From positions 1 to 57,698 of the forward strand of contig VGRW01000016.1 in NCBI GenBank assembly GCA_016875225.1: DNA of 57,698 bases. The letters run 5' to 3'. The translations under genes were made by a program, and so were the position numbers. This DNA comes from Deltaproteobacteria bacterium. Lineage in GTDB: Bacteria > Myxococcota_A > UBA9160 > SZUA-336. This document shows positions 19,022-31,674 of the stretch, one piece after another (within the stretch, counting starts at the first letter, position 1; the number at the start of each line of letters is the position of its first letter). The notes under the pieces are model-generated. The model ran no database searches, was not told the DNA's origin, and saw nothing but the letters and a program-made list of their open reading frames with translations.

Positions 19022-20376
19022 GCCGAACGCGCGAGCTTCGCGAGCGCGACCAGCGCGCGCTCTGGCACCCGTTCACCCAGATGAGCGACTGGATGGACGG
19101 CCATCCGGTCGTGATCGATCGCGGCGAGGGGAACTACCTGATCGACACAGACGGGAACCGCTACCTGGACGGCGTCTCCTCGCTCTGGGTCAACTTGCAC
19201 GGCCACGATCACCCGATCCTGCGCGCGCGGATCCACGCGCAGCTCGACAAGCTCGCGCACTCGACGCTGCTCGGGCTGGCAGGAGTTCCGTCGATCGAGC
19301 TCGCCGAGAAGCTGGTCGCGATCGCGCCGCCGGGACTCACGCGCGTCTTCTACAGCGACAACGGCTCGACCGCCGTCGAGGTCGCGCTGAAGATCGCCTT
19401 CCAGTACTGGCAGCAGAAGAGCGAGGAGACGCGGGTGCGAACGCGCTTCGTCGCGCTTCGCGACGCGTACCACGGCGATACGCTCGGGGCCGTCGCGGTC
19501 GGCGGCATCGAGCGCTTCCACGAGGCCTTCCGGCCGCTCGTCTTCGACGTGCTGCGCGCACAGAACGCCTACTGCTATCGCTGCCCGTACGGGCTCGAGC
19601 AGCCAGGCTGCGGGATCCACTGCCTGGAGTCGCTGGAGGGAATCCTCGAGAGACACGGGCACGAGGTGGCCGGCGTGGTGGTCGAGCCGCTGCTGCAGGC
19701 GGCCGCGGGAATGCTCCTGCTCCCCGACGGCTGGCTGCGCCGCGTGCGCGAGCTCTGCGATCGCCACGGCACGCTCCTGATCGTGGACGAGGTCGCCACC
19801 GGCTTCGGGCGCACCGGGAGGATGTTCGCCTGCGAACACGAGAATGTGTCGCCCGACCTGATGGCGATCGCGAAGGGCATGACCGGCGGCTACCTGCCGC
19901 TCGCCGCCACGCTGGCGACCGAGGAGATCTTCTCGGCGTTCCTCGCGCCGACGCACGCGTCGCGCCAGCTCTTCCACGGGCACTCGTACTCCGGCAACGC
20001 GCTGGGCTGTGCTGCGGCGCTGGCGAATCTGGAGATCTTCGAGACGGAGGATGTGCTGGGCCGCGTCGCCCGCACCGGCGCGCGCCTGGCGCTACGGATG
20101 GATGAGCTCCGCGAGCGCGCCTGCGTGGGCGACATCCGCCAGCGCGGCCTGATCGCCGGCATCGAGCTGGTTCGCGATCGGGCGACCCGCGAACCCTTCG
20201 ACCCGCGCGATCGCATCGGGCACCTGGTCTGCTCCGCGATGCGCAAGCACGGCATCATCCTGCGGCCGCTCGGCGACACGGTGGTGGTGATGCCGCCCCT
20301 CTCGGTGAGCGAGGCCGAGATCGACGCGATCATGGACGCGCTCTCGGCCTGCATTCGCGAAGTGACCGGCGCTTGA
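19018..20376 (+). CDS. bioA: Adenosylmethionine-8-amino-7-oxononanoate aminotransferase
   Basis: The 452-residue class III aminotransferase makes 7,8-diaminopelargonate using S-adenosylmethionine as amino donor. It opens with LWHPFTQMSDW, the BioA signature, and has FYSDNGSTAVEVALKIAFQY, the DEVATGFGRTG motif and the Schiff-base lysine in LMAIAKGMTGGYLPLAATL. Length is normal. It is translationally coupled to bioF upstream and bioD downstream (TTGA). The conserved pairing with BioF and BioD makes the assignment firm over other class III aminotransferases. Confidence 0.94.
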   Translation: MSRTRELRERDQRALWHPFTQMSDWMDGHPVVIDRGEGNYLIDTDGNRYLDGVSSLWVNLHGHDHPILRARIHAQLDKLAHSTLLGLAGVPSIELAEKLVAIAPPGLTRVFYSDNGSTAVEVALKIAFQYWQQKSEETRVRTRFVALRDAYHGDTLGAVAVGGIERFHEAFRPLVFDVLRAQNAYCYRCPYGLEQPGCGIHCLESLEGILERHGHEVAGVVVEPLLQAAAGMLLLPDGWLRRVRELCDRHGTLLIVDEVATGFGRTGRMFACEHENVSPDLMAIAKGMTGGYLPLAATLATEEIFSAFLAPTHASRQLFHGHSYSGNALGCAAALANLEIFETEDVLGRVARTGARLALRMDELRERACVGDIRQRGLIAGIELVRDRATREPFDPRDRIGHLVCSAMRKHGIILRPLGDTVVVMPPLSVSEAEIDAIMDALSACIREVTGA

Positions 20377-21044
20377 GGGCCGTCTTCGTCACAGGCACCG
20401 ACACCGGCTGCGGCAAGACGACCTTCGCGTGCGCGCTCGCGCGAAGCGCCCGCGAGGCGGGACGCCGCGTCCGGATCCTGAAGCCGATCGAGACCGGCTG
20501 CGAGCGCGGAGTCCCCGCGGACGCGCTCGCGCTGGCGCGCGCCGCCGGAGACGACGCTCCGGTCGAGCGGCTCTGCCCGGTTCGACTCGCGCTTCCGGCT
20601 GCGCCCGAGTGCGCGGCGCGCGCCGAAGGAGTGGCGATCGAGCTCGCGCCGATCGAGGCGGCGTTCGCACGCGCGAAAGTGGACGCGGATCTGACCATCG
20701 TTGAAGGCGCCGGCGGGCTTCTGGTCCCGATCACGCCGGCGCTCGACATGGCCGGACTCGCCGGCCGGCTGCGGCTTCCGCTCGTGGTCGTCGCGCGTGC
20801 CGCGCTCGGCACGATCAACCACACGCTGCTCACGGTCGAAGCCGCGGGCGCCCGCGGCCTGCGGGTCGTGGGCGTCGTGATCGACCACGGCTGCGCCGAC
20901 CTGTCCGCCGCGGATCGCCGCAATCTCGACCTGCTGATCGAGCGGCTGCCGGTTCCGCTGCTCTGCGAGCTGGCGTTTGGCGCGACCCGGCTCCCCGCGA
21001 GCTTCGATCTCGCGGCGTTTCTGGCTTCGGCCGGCAACTCCTGA
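20373..21044 (+). CDS. bioD: Dethiobiotin synthetase
   Basis: The 223-residue ATPase closes the ureido ring of dethiobiotin from diaminopelargonate and CO2. The P-loop is VTGTDTGCGKTTFACALA, and VEGAGGLLVPI is the second conserved motif. The TTG start shares TTGA with the bioA stop; no other start in frame keeps the P-loop strand intact. It is the last gene of the biotin operon; the next gene starts 37 bases on and may or may not be in the same transcript. Confidence 0.92.
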   Translation: MRAVFVTGTDTGCGKTTFACALARSAREAGRRVRILKPIETGCERGVPADALALARAAGDDAPVERLCPVRLALPAAPECAARAEGVAIELAPIEAAFARAKVDADLTIVEGAGGLLVPITPALDMAGLAGRLRLPLVVVARAALGTINHTLLTVEAAGARGLRVVGVVIDHGCADLSAADRRNLDLLIERLPVPLLCELAFGATRLPASFDLAAFLASAGNS

Positions 21045-21081
21045 CTCAAGCCGCGGCCGGCTCTCGCCGAACCAAGCTCGG

Positions 21082-21672
21082 ATGGCGCGCGGCCAGCAAG
21101 ATCCGATTGACGAGGAGCTCGATGAGCTCGACCAGGGCCTGAAGCGCCTGCGCGTGGAGTACGACCAGTTCTTCCTGGGAATCCTGAAGCGCCCGCCCGA
21201 GGTGCTTCAGGGGCGGATGCAGAAGATCATCGTCAAGTACGCGAACCAGATCCTGCGCAAGACGCACCAGAAGTTCCGCTTCAACCAGCTCAACTCGAAG
21301 TTCCAGATCTACCGCCAGCAGTGGGGCCGAACGCTGCGCCAGATCGAGTCGGGCACGTACCGGGGACACCGCTTCAAGGCGAAGCTCCACGAGCGCGAGC
21401 GAGGGCTCGGCGCGGAGCCCGAGACTCCCGGAGCGGAAGCGAGCGAACCTTCGGCCAAGGCGAACCCGATGGATCAGCTCTACGACGCGCTGGTCGCGGC
21501 TCGAAGGCGCGCGGGGGAGTCCGGTCCGGACCCCGACCGCGCCAAGCTCGGCGAGCTCGTGCGCAAGCAGACCGCGGCGCTGCGCGCGAAGCACCCCGGC
21601 GCGAAGGTCCGCTTCCGCGTTGCGGTGGACGGGAAACGCGCGAAGCTCGTCGCGTCGGTCGTGAAGGACTGA
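21082..21672 (+). CDS. MXAN_5187-family C-terminal domain protein
   Basis: The 196-residue soluble protein has an N-terminal predicted coiled coil (ELDELDQGLKRLRVEYDQFF, followed by a Lys/Arg-rich helix), a Pro/Ala/Glu linker around residues 115-130, and a C-terminal segment PMDQLYDALVAARRRAGESG leading to LRAKHPGAKVRFRVAVDGKR. This last pattern resembles the C-terminal domain described in the Myxococcus protein MXAN_5187, whose function is unknown to me. The GC-rich start region has no clear ribosome site. The family link is from remembered pattern and should be checked. Confidence 0.6.
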   Translation: MARGQQDPIDEELDELDQGLKRLRVEYDQFFLGILKRPPEVLQGRMQKIIVKYANQILRKTHQKFRFNQLNSKFQIYRQQWGRTLRQIESGTYRGHRFKAKLHERERGLGAEPETPGAEASEPSAKANPMDQLYDALVAARRRAGESGPDPDRAKLGELVRKQTAALRAKHPGAKVRFRVAVDGKRAKLVASVVKD

Positions 21673-21716
21673 GCTCGAGCTTGCGCTAATCTGCGCGGCT
21701 CGAGCGACGGGGTAGC

Positions 21717-22823
21717 GTGTTGACCGCGAAGATTCCGATGGTCGATCTCGAGCAGCAGACGCAGGCTCTCTGGCCGGAGCTCGAGAAGGCGGTGCTCGAC
21801 GTGCTGCGCTCGGGCCGGTTCATTCTCGGCCCGAACGTCGAGGCGTTCGAGCGCGAGGCAGCCGAGTTCCTGCGCGTGCGCTTCGCGGTCGGCGTCGGCT
21901 CGGGCACCGACGCGCTCGTGGTTGGCCTGCGCGCGCTCGGAATCGGCCCCGGCGACGAGGTGATCGTTCCCTCGTTCACGTTCTTCGCGACGGCCGAAGC
22001 CGTGAGCCTGGTCGGCGCCACGCCGATCTTCGCCGAGATCGACCCGAAAAGCTTCTGCATCGACCCGGCAGCCGTGCGCGCGGCGCTCGGCTCGCGCACG
22101 CGCGCGGTCGTCCCGGTGCATCTCTTCGGCCACGCGGCGAACGTGCCGGCGCTTCGCGAGATCGTGCGCGGGAAGGGCATCGCGATCCTGGAAGACGCGG
22201 CCCAGGCGTTCGGCGCCGAGCTCGGCGGAAAGCGCATCGGCGGCCTCGGCGATGCAGCGGCGTTCTCGTTCTTCCCTTCGAAGAATCTGGGCGCATTCGG
22301 CGAGGCGGGCCTGATCGCGACCAACGACGAACGCATCGCGGACTCGGTGCGAAGCCTGCGCGCTCACGGCTCGCGGCAGCGTTACGTGAACACCGAGATC
22401 GGCTACAACGCGCGCCTCGACGAGATTCAGGCCGCGTTGTTGCGAGTGAAGCTTCCGCACGTGGAGCGCTGGAACGACGAGCGGCGTCGCGTAGCGGCCG
22501 AGTACACTTCGAGCCTCCGCGGCCTGCCGGGTCTGACACCCCCGAGTGTCGCGTCCGGCAGCACGCACGTCTTCCACCAGTACACCCTGCGCATCGATGG
22601 CGGGCGGCGCGATGCGGTCTCGCGCGCGCTTGGCCAGGCGGGCATCGCCACGCAGGTCTACTACCCGATCCCGATCCACCAGCTCCCGGTGTACGCGGAC
22701 CGGAAGGTCTCGCTGCCGATCACCGAGCGAGCCGCCGCCGAGGTGCTCTCGCTGCCGATCTATCCGGAGCTCTCGAGCAGCGACGCGCGGGAGATCGCGC
22801 GCCGCGTGCGCGAGTCGCTCTAG
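21717..22823 (+). CDS. DegT/DnrJ/EryC1/StrS-family sugar aminotransferase
   Basis: The 368-residue PLP enzyme aminates a keto sugar nucleotide for cell-surface polysaccharide or lipid A-type sugars. Landmarks: VGVGSGTDALVVGLRALGIG, DEVIVPSFTFFATAEA, ILEDAAQAFGAELGGKRIG, and the Schiff-base lysine in FSFFPSKNLGAFGEAG (Lys189). YYPIPIHQLPVY near the C-terminus is typical of the WbpE/WlbE-type branch acting on UDP-linked 3-keto sugars. The GTG at 21717 is used; the next in-frame start (TTG, 21720) is as good. It is not flanked by other sugar-nucleotide genes and ends convergent with the diiron-protein gene. Confidence 0.87.
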   Translation: MLTAKIPMVDLEQQTQALWPELEKAVLDVLRSGRFILGPNVEAFEREAAEFLRVRFAVGVGSGTDALVVGLRALGIGPGDEVIVPSFTFFATAEAVSLVGATPIFAEIDPKSFCIDPAAVRAALGSRTRAVVPVHLFGHAANVPALREIVRGKGIAILEDAAQAFGAELGGKRIGGLGDAAAFSFFPSKNLGAFGEAGLIATNDERIADSVRSLRAHGSRQRYVNTEIGYNARLDEIQAALLRVKLPHVERWNDERRRVAAEYTSSLRGLPGLTPPSVASGSTHVFHQYTLRIDGGRRDAVSRALGQAGIATQVYYPIPIHQLPVYADRKVSLPITERAAAEVLSLPIYPELSSSDAREIARRVRESL

Positions 22824-22844
22824 CCGCTCCGGGGGCGGTGGCGT

Positions 22845-23798
22845 TCAGGCCACCAGGCCGATCTCCCGGTACTTGGGTGCCGTGCGCTCGGTGATGATCC
22901 CGAGCTTCTCCAGCTGCGGCATCACGTAGTCGCGGAACGGGCTGGGCTGCGTGGCGCGGAAAGCGGGATCCGAGAACTTCTCGCGCATCTCCGCGAGCGC
23001 CTTCTCGCGGTCGATGCCGACTTCGGCGAGCACGTTCAGCGTCGAGATTCCGCCCGAGCCCCCGCGCCCGACCACCGCCGAGACCGCGCCGAAGGCGAAG
23101 TCCTCGAGATCGTCGCGCGCGGCGTCGGTCATGCGGGGCAGCTCGTCCTTCATGTAGATCAGCCCGTACGAGACGTGGCGCGCCTCGTCCTGCGCGGTCA
23201 GCTCGACCACCTTGCGCAGGAGCTCGTCCTTGGAGCCCTCCTTCATCAGCTTGAAGGACCCCATCGCCAGGCTCTCGACGATGATCTGCATGCCGACACA
23301 CTTCTTCTGCCAGGTGTCCGCGGCCAGGATCGCGTTCAGCACCGCCTGGAGCTGCGGATCGATCGGGTAGACCCGGTCGAGTCGGGTGATGTAGCGGTGG
23401 AACACCTCGACGTGGCGCGCCTCGTCGACCACCTGTGTGGCTGCGTAGAGCTTGCCGTCGGTGTCGGGCACCACGTCGACCAGCTGGCCGCAGCAGAGCA
23501 GCGCGCCCTGCTCGCCGTGCAGGAACTGCGAGAGCCGCCAGGCCGCGAGGCGGATCTGGAGGTCCTTGCGCGTGCGGTCGGGCAGCGCCTTCACGAAGTC
23601 GAACTGGCTCATCACGTTCTGGCGCGGGTCGAGAATGTCGCCGTCGCGGTCGATCTCGAGGCTCCAGTCGATGTCCGTCGCGGCGTTCCACTGCTGCTTC
23701 TTCGCGACCTCGTACAGCTCGCGAAGCGCCTTGATCTTCGGCTCGTAATCGAACTTCCAGAGGGTCTTGACCTGACTCGTGAGCTCATCGAACGACAT
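22845..23798 (-). CDS. Ferritin-like diiron protein (putative oxygenase/oxidase)
   Basis: The 317-residue helical protein carries a complete R2-like diiron ligand set: Glu96 (HGEQ), Glu126 and His129 (VVDEARHVEVFH), Glu175 (IIVESLAMG), Glu205 and His208 (TAQDEARHVSYG). This 4-Glu/2-His pattern belongs to the ferritin/ribonucleotide reductase R2/N-oxygenase superfamily, which activates O2. A ferredoxin gene lies 10 bases upstream and could deliver electrons. The ATG follows AAGGAGAA at ideal spacing. The substrate is unknown; N-oxygenation, desaturation or hydroxylation are all possible. It is the last gene of a TetR-ferredoxin-diiron operon. Confidence 0.85.
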   Translation of the reverse strand: MSFDELTSQVKTLWKFDYEPKIKALRELYEVAKKQQWNAATDIDWSLEIDRDGDILDPRQNVMSQFDFVKALPDRTRKDLQIRLAAWRLSQFLHGEQGALLCCGQLVDVVPDTDGKLYAATQVVDEARHVEVFHRYITRLDRVYPIDPQLQAVLNAILAADTWQKKCVGMQIIVESLAMGSFKLMKEGSKDELLRKVVELTAQDEARHVSYGLIYMKDELPRMTDAARDDLEDFAFGAVSAVVGRGGSGGISTLNVLAEVGIDREKALAEMREKFSDPAFRATQPSPFRDYVMPQLEKLGIITERTAPKYREIGLVA

Positions 23799-23808
23799 GG
23801 CTTCTCCT

Positions 23809-24042
23809 TCATTCCTCGACCAGGATTCCCCCGGTCGGGCAGTATTCGGCGGCCTCATGACAGGCGGCCTCCTCATCCGGACTCTCAGGCTGCCGCACGA
23901 CCCGCGCGACCGAAGTGTCCGCGGGCGTTTCCAGGTTGTCGGGGGCGCGCTCGCGGCAGAGCCCGCAGCCGATGCAGAGCCGCTCCTCGACGTGGAAGCG
24001 CGCGTAGACGGCGCTCTCCTCTTGCCTGGCGCGCGGGATCAC
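23809..24042 (-). CDS. Single-cluster ferredoxin
   Basis: The 77-residue iron-sulfur protein has CIGCGLC (Cys23, Cys26, Cys29) and a distal EYCPTGG (Cys68), the ligand set of a [4Fe-4S] or [3Fe-4S] ferredoxin of the kind that serves P450s and oxygenases. A fifth cysteine (Cys61) is seven residues before Cys68. Acidic residues dominate the middle. Its place between the TetR regulator and the diiron protein, with 10-base gaps on both sides, argues that it reduces the diiron centre. GTG start; the ribosome site is weak. Confidence 0.85.
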   Translation of the reverse strand: MIPRARQEESAVYARFHVEERLCIGCGLCRERAPDNLETPADTSVARVVRQPESPDEEAACHEAAEYCPTGGILVEE

Positions 24043-24052
24043 GGTCGGCCAC

Positions 24053-24709
24053 TCATCGCTGCGGCTCCTCCGCGAAGACGTAGCGGTGGAACATGTCGAT
24101 CAGCTCCGCGAGCACCCGCTCCGGCGCGGGCTCGGTCATGCGGTGCACGAACACTTCGCGGGCGGCCACCTCGATCGAGCGCCGCAGCAGGAACGCGGCC
24201 GCCAGCGGGTCGAGCTCCGCGCGCACGATGCCGCGCTGCTGGCCGACCGCGAACAGGTCGCGCATTCGCTCGATCCCGATCTGGGTGATCCGGTCCAGCC
24301 GCGCGCGCACCTCGCCGTCGCGCTCGGCGAGCTCGAGCAGGACCAGGTAGAAGCTGCCCTCACGCCGGAGGCGCTCGTAGGACGCGCGCAGCCCCTCCGC
24401 GAGGCCGGCGCGCGGGTTCTCGGCGAGCAGCCACTCGACCCCGAGCCCGCCGCGGGCGCGCTCGATCTCGCGGTCGCCCCAGTCGTCGATCAGCGCCAGC
24501 AGAAGCGCGCGCTTGTCGGGGAAGTGGTGGTAGAGCGTGCCCACGCCGACACCGGCGCGCTGGGCGACGTCGGCCATGCTGGTCGGCTCGTATCCGCCGC
24601 GCGAGAACAAGAGCTCCGCCGCGTCGAGCACCTTGCGGCGGGTCGCGATCGCGCGCGCCTGCGGGCGCCTGCCGATCGGAGCGAGTCTCGTGCGAGCTGG
24701 ATGCGCCAC
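24053..24709 (-). CDS. TetR/AcrR-family transcriptional regulator
   Basis: The 218-residue repressor has an N-terminal HTH: RRKVLDAAELLFSRGGYEPT, then SMADVAQRAGVGVGTLYHHF with FPDKRALL closing the domain (about residues 24-70). The C-terminal ligand-binding and dimerisation half is all-helical with no recognised ligand signature. It heads the operon with ferredoxin and diiron protein, so it most likely autoregulates that cassette in response to the diiron substrate or product. The GTG start is 20 bases below a small inverted repeat that may be its operator. Confidence 0.88.
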   Translation of the reverse strand: MAHPARTRLAPIGRRPQARAIATRRKVLDAAELLFSRGGYEPTSMADVAQRAGVGVGTLYHHFPDKRALLLALIDDWGDREIERARGGLGVEWLLAENPRAGLAEGLRASYERLRREGSFYLVLLELAERDGEVRARLDRITQIGIERMRDLFAVGQQRGIVRAELDPLAAAFLLRRSIEVAAREVFVHRMTEPAPERVLAELIDMFHRYVFAEEPQR

Positions 24710-24729
24710 GACCCCGGAGGCTATCCGGG

Positions 24730-24759
24730 ACCAAAACCGAACGCAAGCTCGACTTTGGT
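24730..24759. promoter_or_regulatory. Inverted repeat upstream of the TetR gene (operator candidate)
   Basis: ACCAAA at 24730-24735 and TTTGGT at 24754-24759 form an inverted repeat with an 18-base centre, in the 88-base gap before the TetR gene. TetR proteins usually bind such spaced repeats near their own start. Arms of 6 bp are short and can occur by chance. Confidence 0.3.
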
Positions 24760-24797
24760 TCGCAACGCTCCGGAAACGCAGAACGATCGGAGCAGAT

Positions 24798-26300
24798 CTA
24801 GTTCCGCGGCGGACCGCTCACGGCCGGCGGTTTTGACGGCCAGGCCTGGAAGGACCCGCGGTGGCGCATCAGCGCGCTGCGGATCACGTCGATGTAGACC
24901 AGCTTCCGGATCATGTACGAGTGCGTCTCTTTCGGGTCCAGGTACAGGTTGTAGAGACGCCCATACGGGTACTGCTGCAGCACGCCTGTGAAGCCGCCGG
25001 GATTCACGACGTCGGTCGAGTCGTCGGAGATCGCCGCCGTCATGTACTTGTACTCGCCGACTCGCACCGCCGAGAGGTGGAGCGTCAGCCAGTAGTAGTG
25101 GAATTTCCTGCAGGTGTCGCCGTCGGGCGCCAGCAGGAACGAGGTCTGGTCGATCGAGTCGATGAAACGGTCGGTCGGCACGCGCTCGGGGATGCCGGCC
25201 AGATTCAGGCAGGTCGCGAAGAGATCGAGCTGGTCGAAGATCCCGTCGCTGGCGCGCGGCTCGATCATTCCCGGCCAGGAGAAGACCCCGGGCACGCGCA
25301 CGCCCCCTTCCCAGGTCGAGCCCTTGGCGCAGCGGAACGGCGTGACGCCGGCGTCGGGCCAGGTCTCCATCTCGGGACCGTTGTCGGAAGACACGAAGAC
25401 CAGCGTGTTCTCGAGCTGTCCTGTCGCCTCGAGCTTGCGCACCAGCCGGCCGACGATGTCGTCGAGCTCGATGATCGTGTCCTTGTAGGGATGCTTCGAC
25501 GGCGACTTGCCGAGGAACTTCTCGTGCGGGTAGTTGTCGAAGTGCGCGCCGCGCGTGCAGTGGTACAGGAACCACGGGCGCGAGTCGCGCGCCATGCGCT
25601 CGATGAAGCGCTCCGAGTAGCCCGCCCACTCGTCGTCCAGCCGCGAGAGCACCGGGATCGTGACCTCCTCGACCACCTCCGGCTGGCCGCCGCGCTGCGC
25701 GTGCACCCAGCACTTGTTGAACGGCAGGTTCTCGACCCAGCGCCGGCGCTCGTCGCTGTAGACGACTTCGGGGAAGAAGTACGGATCACGCCATTCGGTG
25801 TACATGTCCGAGACGCTCAGGAAGCCGAAGAAGTCGTCGAAGCCCGCGTTCTGCGGCTGCGAGGGCAGGTTCTCGCCCATGTGCCACTTGCCCACGGCCT
25901 GGGTCGCGTAGCCGGCGCCGTGGAGCAGCTGCGGCAGAGTGACCTCGCCCTCGAGCCCGCCGGGCATGCCGTACATGGGCGGAACCAGAAGTCCATGCCG
26001 CATCGGCAGCCGGCCGGTCATGAGCGACGCGCGCGACGGCGTGCACGAGGGCTCGGAGTAGCACGAGGTGAGCAGCAGCCCGTCACGGGCGAGGCGATCG
26101 ATGTTCGGCGTGGGGGCACCGGCCATGACTCCGCCGCCGTAGCAGCCGAAGTCGCCCCAGCCCACGTCGTCCATGAGCACGATCAGGATGTTGGGCTTGC
26201 GGCCGGTGCGGCGTTCGAGGTCCGCGAGCTTGCGAGCCGCCGCTTCGGCTTGCGCAGGATGCGAGAAGACGGGCTCGATCGTGATCGGATCGAACGCCAC
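24798..26300 (-). CDS. Arylsulfatase-type sulfatase
   Basis: The 500-residue enzyme is a type I (formylglycine) sulfatase that cleaves sulfate esters. The maturation motif is CTPSRASLMTGR with Cys86 as the residue converted to formylglycine; Ca ligands Asp44-Asp45 sit in VLMDDVGWGD; AVGKWHMGE is the second signature, and SSDNGPEMETWP supplies the distal metal ligands. No signal peptide is visible: residues 1-35 are a charged helix, so it may act in the cytoplasm, unlike most relatives. It begins one base after the atpC stop. No formylglycine-generating enzyme gene is in the window. Confidence 0.9.
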   Translation of the reverse strand: MAFDPITIEPVFSHPAQAEAAARKLADLERRTGRKPNILIVLMDDVGWGDFGCYGGGVMAGAPTPNIDRLARDGLLLTSCYSEPSCTPSRASLMTGRLPMRHGLLVPPMYGMPGGLEGEVTLPQLLHGAGYATQAVGKWHMGENLPSQPQNAGFDDFFGFLSVSDMYTEWRDPYFFPEVVYSDERRRWVENLPFNKCWVHAQRGGQPEVVEEVTIPVLSRLDDEWAGYSERFIERMARDSRPWFLYHCTRGAHFDNYPHEKFLGKSPSKHPYKDTIIELDDIVGRLVRKLEATGQLENTLVFVSSDNGPEMETWPDAGVTPFRCAKGSTWEGGVRVPGVFSWPGMIEPRASDGIFDQLDLFATCLNLAGIPERVPTDRFIDSIDQTSFLLAPDGDTCRKFHYYWLTLHLSAVRVGEYKYMTAAISDDSTDVVNPGGFTGVLQQYPYGRLYNLYLDPKETHSYMIRKLVYIDVIRSALMRHRGSFQAWPSKPPAVSGPPRN

Positions 26301-26301
26301 G

Positions 26302-26706
26302 CTACCCCCGGAGCGCGTCCACGCGCGCCTGCGCGCACTCTACCGCATCGCGGAGCTTCGCCACCTGCTCGGGCGGTGCGTAGGTACCGGCATTGGCGAG
26401 TGCCGCGGCGGCATCGGAGCGCCTGCGCTCGGCCTCGGTCGCGTCGATCTGCTCGGAGAGCTCCGCGATCGGCGCGAGCACCGTGACTCGCTCCAGGGTC
26501 ACTTCGGCGAAGCCGCCGGTGATCGCGGCGCGCCGATTGCGACCCGACTCGATCCAGCGCACGACGCCCGGCTTCAGCTCGACGAGCACCGGAGCATGAC
26601 CGGGCAGGACGCCGAACTCGCCCTCGCTTCCGGGAGCCACCACCTGCTCGACGTCGCTGTCGACGAGCGGACGGGCGGGCGTGACGATCGAGAGCCGCAT
26701 GCCCAT
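26302..26706 (-). CDS. atpC: ATP synthase epsilon subunit
   Basis: The 134-residue protein is the F1 central-stalk epsilon subunit, which couples rotation and inhibits ATP hydrolysis. The N-terminal beta sandwich shows MRLSIVTPARPLVDSDVEQV and GSEGEFGVLPGHAPVLVEL, followed by the two-helix C-terminal domain (EQIDATEAERRRSDAAAAL). The ATG at 26706 or the in-frame ATG at 26700 can serve. It is the last ATP synthase gene of the operon and is followed after one base by the sulfatase gene. Confidence 0.95.
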   Translation of the reverse strand: MGMRLSIVTPARPLVDSDVEQVVAPGSEGEFGVLPGHAPVLVELKPGVVRWIESGRNRRAAITGGFAEVTLERVTVLAPIAELSEQIDATEAERRRSDAAAALANAGTYAPPEQVAKLRDAVECAQARVDALRG

Positions 26707-26712
26707 CGCGGA

Positions 26713-30547
<3,835 letters not shown>

Positions 30548-30551
<4 letters not shown>

Positions 30552-31102
30552 GTCACGGGCCCTTTCCTGAGAGTTTCGCCGAGAATGCCGAGCTGGGTGC
30601 GGATGCTGCCGTCGAGCAGCAGATCGCCGACTCGCGCGACGATGCCACCGATCAGTGTTGGGTCGATCTCGACCGAGAGAGTCACGCTCGCGTTCACTCG
30701 TCGGGAGATCGCCTGCCGCAGCTGCTCTTCCGCATCGGGTGCGAGCGGCCGCGCGCTCTTGACGCGGGCCTCCACGCGGCCGGCCTCGGAATCGACGAGC
30801 GCGCGCAGCTCGTCGCGGATCGCGAAGAGCAGCGGCATCCGGTTGTGGTCGACGAGCAGCTCGCTCACCACCAGCACCTGCTGCGAGATGCCCAGCCGTT
30901 CCGAGAGCGCCTGGATCAACGCCTTGCGCTCGGTCCTCGGATGGATCGGCGTGAGCAGAACGTGCTGGAGTTCGGAGCTGTCCGAAATCTCCTGCGCGAG
31001 CGTGGTGAGCTCGTCGAGCAGCTGCCTGCGGGCGGCCGCATCCTGGCCGAGTCCGAAGACGGCTTGCGCGTAGCGCCGCGCGATCTCCCCGCCGCCGATC
31101 AA
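30548..31102 (-). CDS. atpH: ATP synthase delta subunit
   Basis: The 184-residue stator subunit links F1 to the b/b' stalk. The N-terminal helical domain opens [18 protein letters not shown]; the C-terminal segment [20 protein letters not shown] matches the family signature. The start is TTG at 31102, sharing TTGA with the atpF stop; no ATG or GTG in frame would keep the first helix. It overlaps atpA downstream. Confidence 0.94.
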
Positions 31103-31674
31103 GTTCGCCTCTCGATCTGCTGGACGAACTCACCGACCAGGCGACGGTCGTCGTCCGGGGTCATCCCTTCGCGAAGGATCTCGGCGGCGAGGCTCGTGGC
31201 GAGCTGCGCGGCCTCCGCCTGTAGCTCGCGGCGCGCGCGCGCGATCTCCTGATCGGCGGCCCGGCGCGCCTCCTGACGGATCCGCTCGGCCGCGAGCGTC
31301 GCGCGCTCCATCGCGAGCGCACGCTCGGACTCGGCCTGCTCGCCGGCGAGGCGGAGGAACTCCTCGTGCTCCGCGCTCGCTCGCGCGAGCCGGGCGTTCA
31401 ACTCGGCGGTCTCGACCCGAGCCGCCGCGAGCGCGGCCTCGGCATCCTGGATCTGGCGCCGGATGCCGTCGCTGCGGTCGAGCATGAAAGCCTTTAGCGG
31501 CTCGCGGGAGAAGTACGCGATCACGCCGAGCAGGATGGCCAGGCCCAGCGCGTGGAAGAAGAAATAGGACCAATCGAGTCCGGCTTCGCCGTGCTCTGCG
31601 GAAGACGCGGCGGCGAGAGCGGGGACGGCCGCGAGCGCGGCACACCAGATCGACATGGGAAGCGAGCGCCTCAT
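31099..31674 (-). CDS. atpF: ATP synthase b subunit
   Basis: The 191-residue peripheral-stalk subunit has an N-terminal hydrophobic export-like segment ([20 protein letters not shown]), then the true membrane helix ([18 protein letters not shown]) and a long charged coiled coil of Ala/Glu/Arg. A cleavable signal before the membrane helix is seen in several delta-proteobacterial b subunits. The ATG at 31674 overlaps the stop of the preceding stalk gene (TGATG). It pairs with the b'-type subunit. Confidence 0.92.
   Translation of the reverse strand: MRRSLPMSIWCAALAAVPALAAASSAEHGEAGLDWSYFFFHALGLAILLGVIAYFSREPLKAFMLDRSDGIRRQIQDAEAALAAARVETAELNARLARASAEHEEFLRLAGEQAESERALAMERATLAAERIRQEARRAADQEIARARRELQAEAAQLATSLAAEILREGMTPDDDRRLVGEFVQQIERRT

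Noticed and set aside
22837-22854. GGTGGC/GCCACC hairpin between the convergent aminotransferase and diiron genes
   Set aside because: Six-base arms, overlapping the diiron stop codon, with no T-run; too weak to call a terminator.
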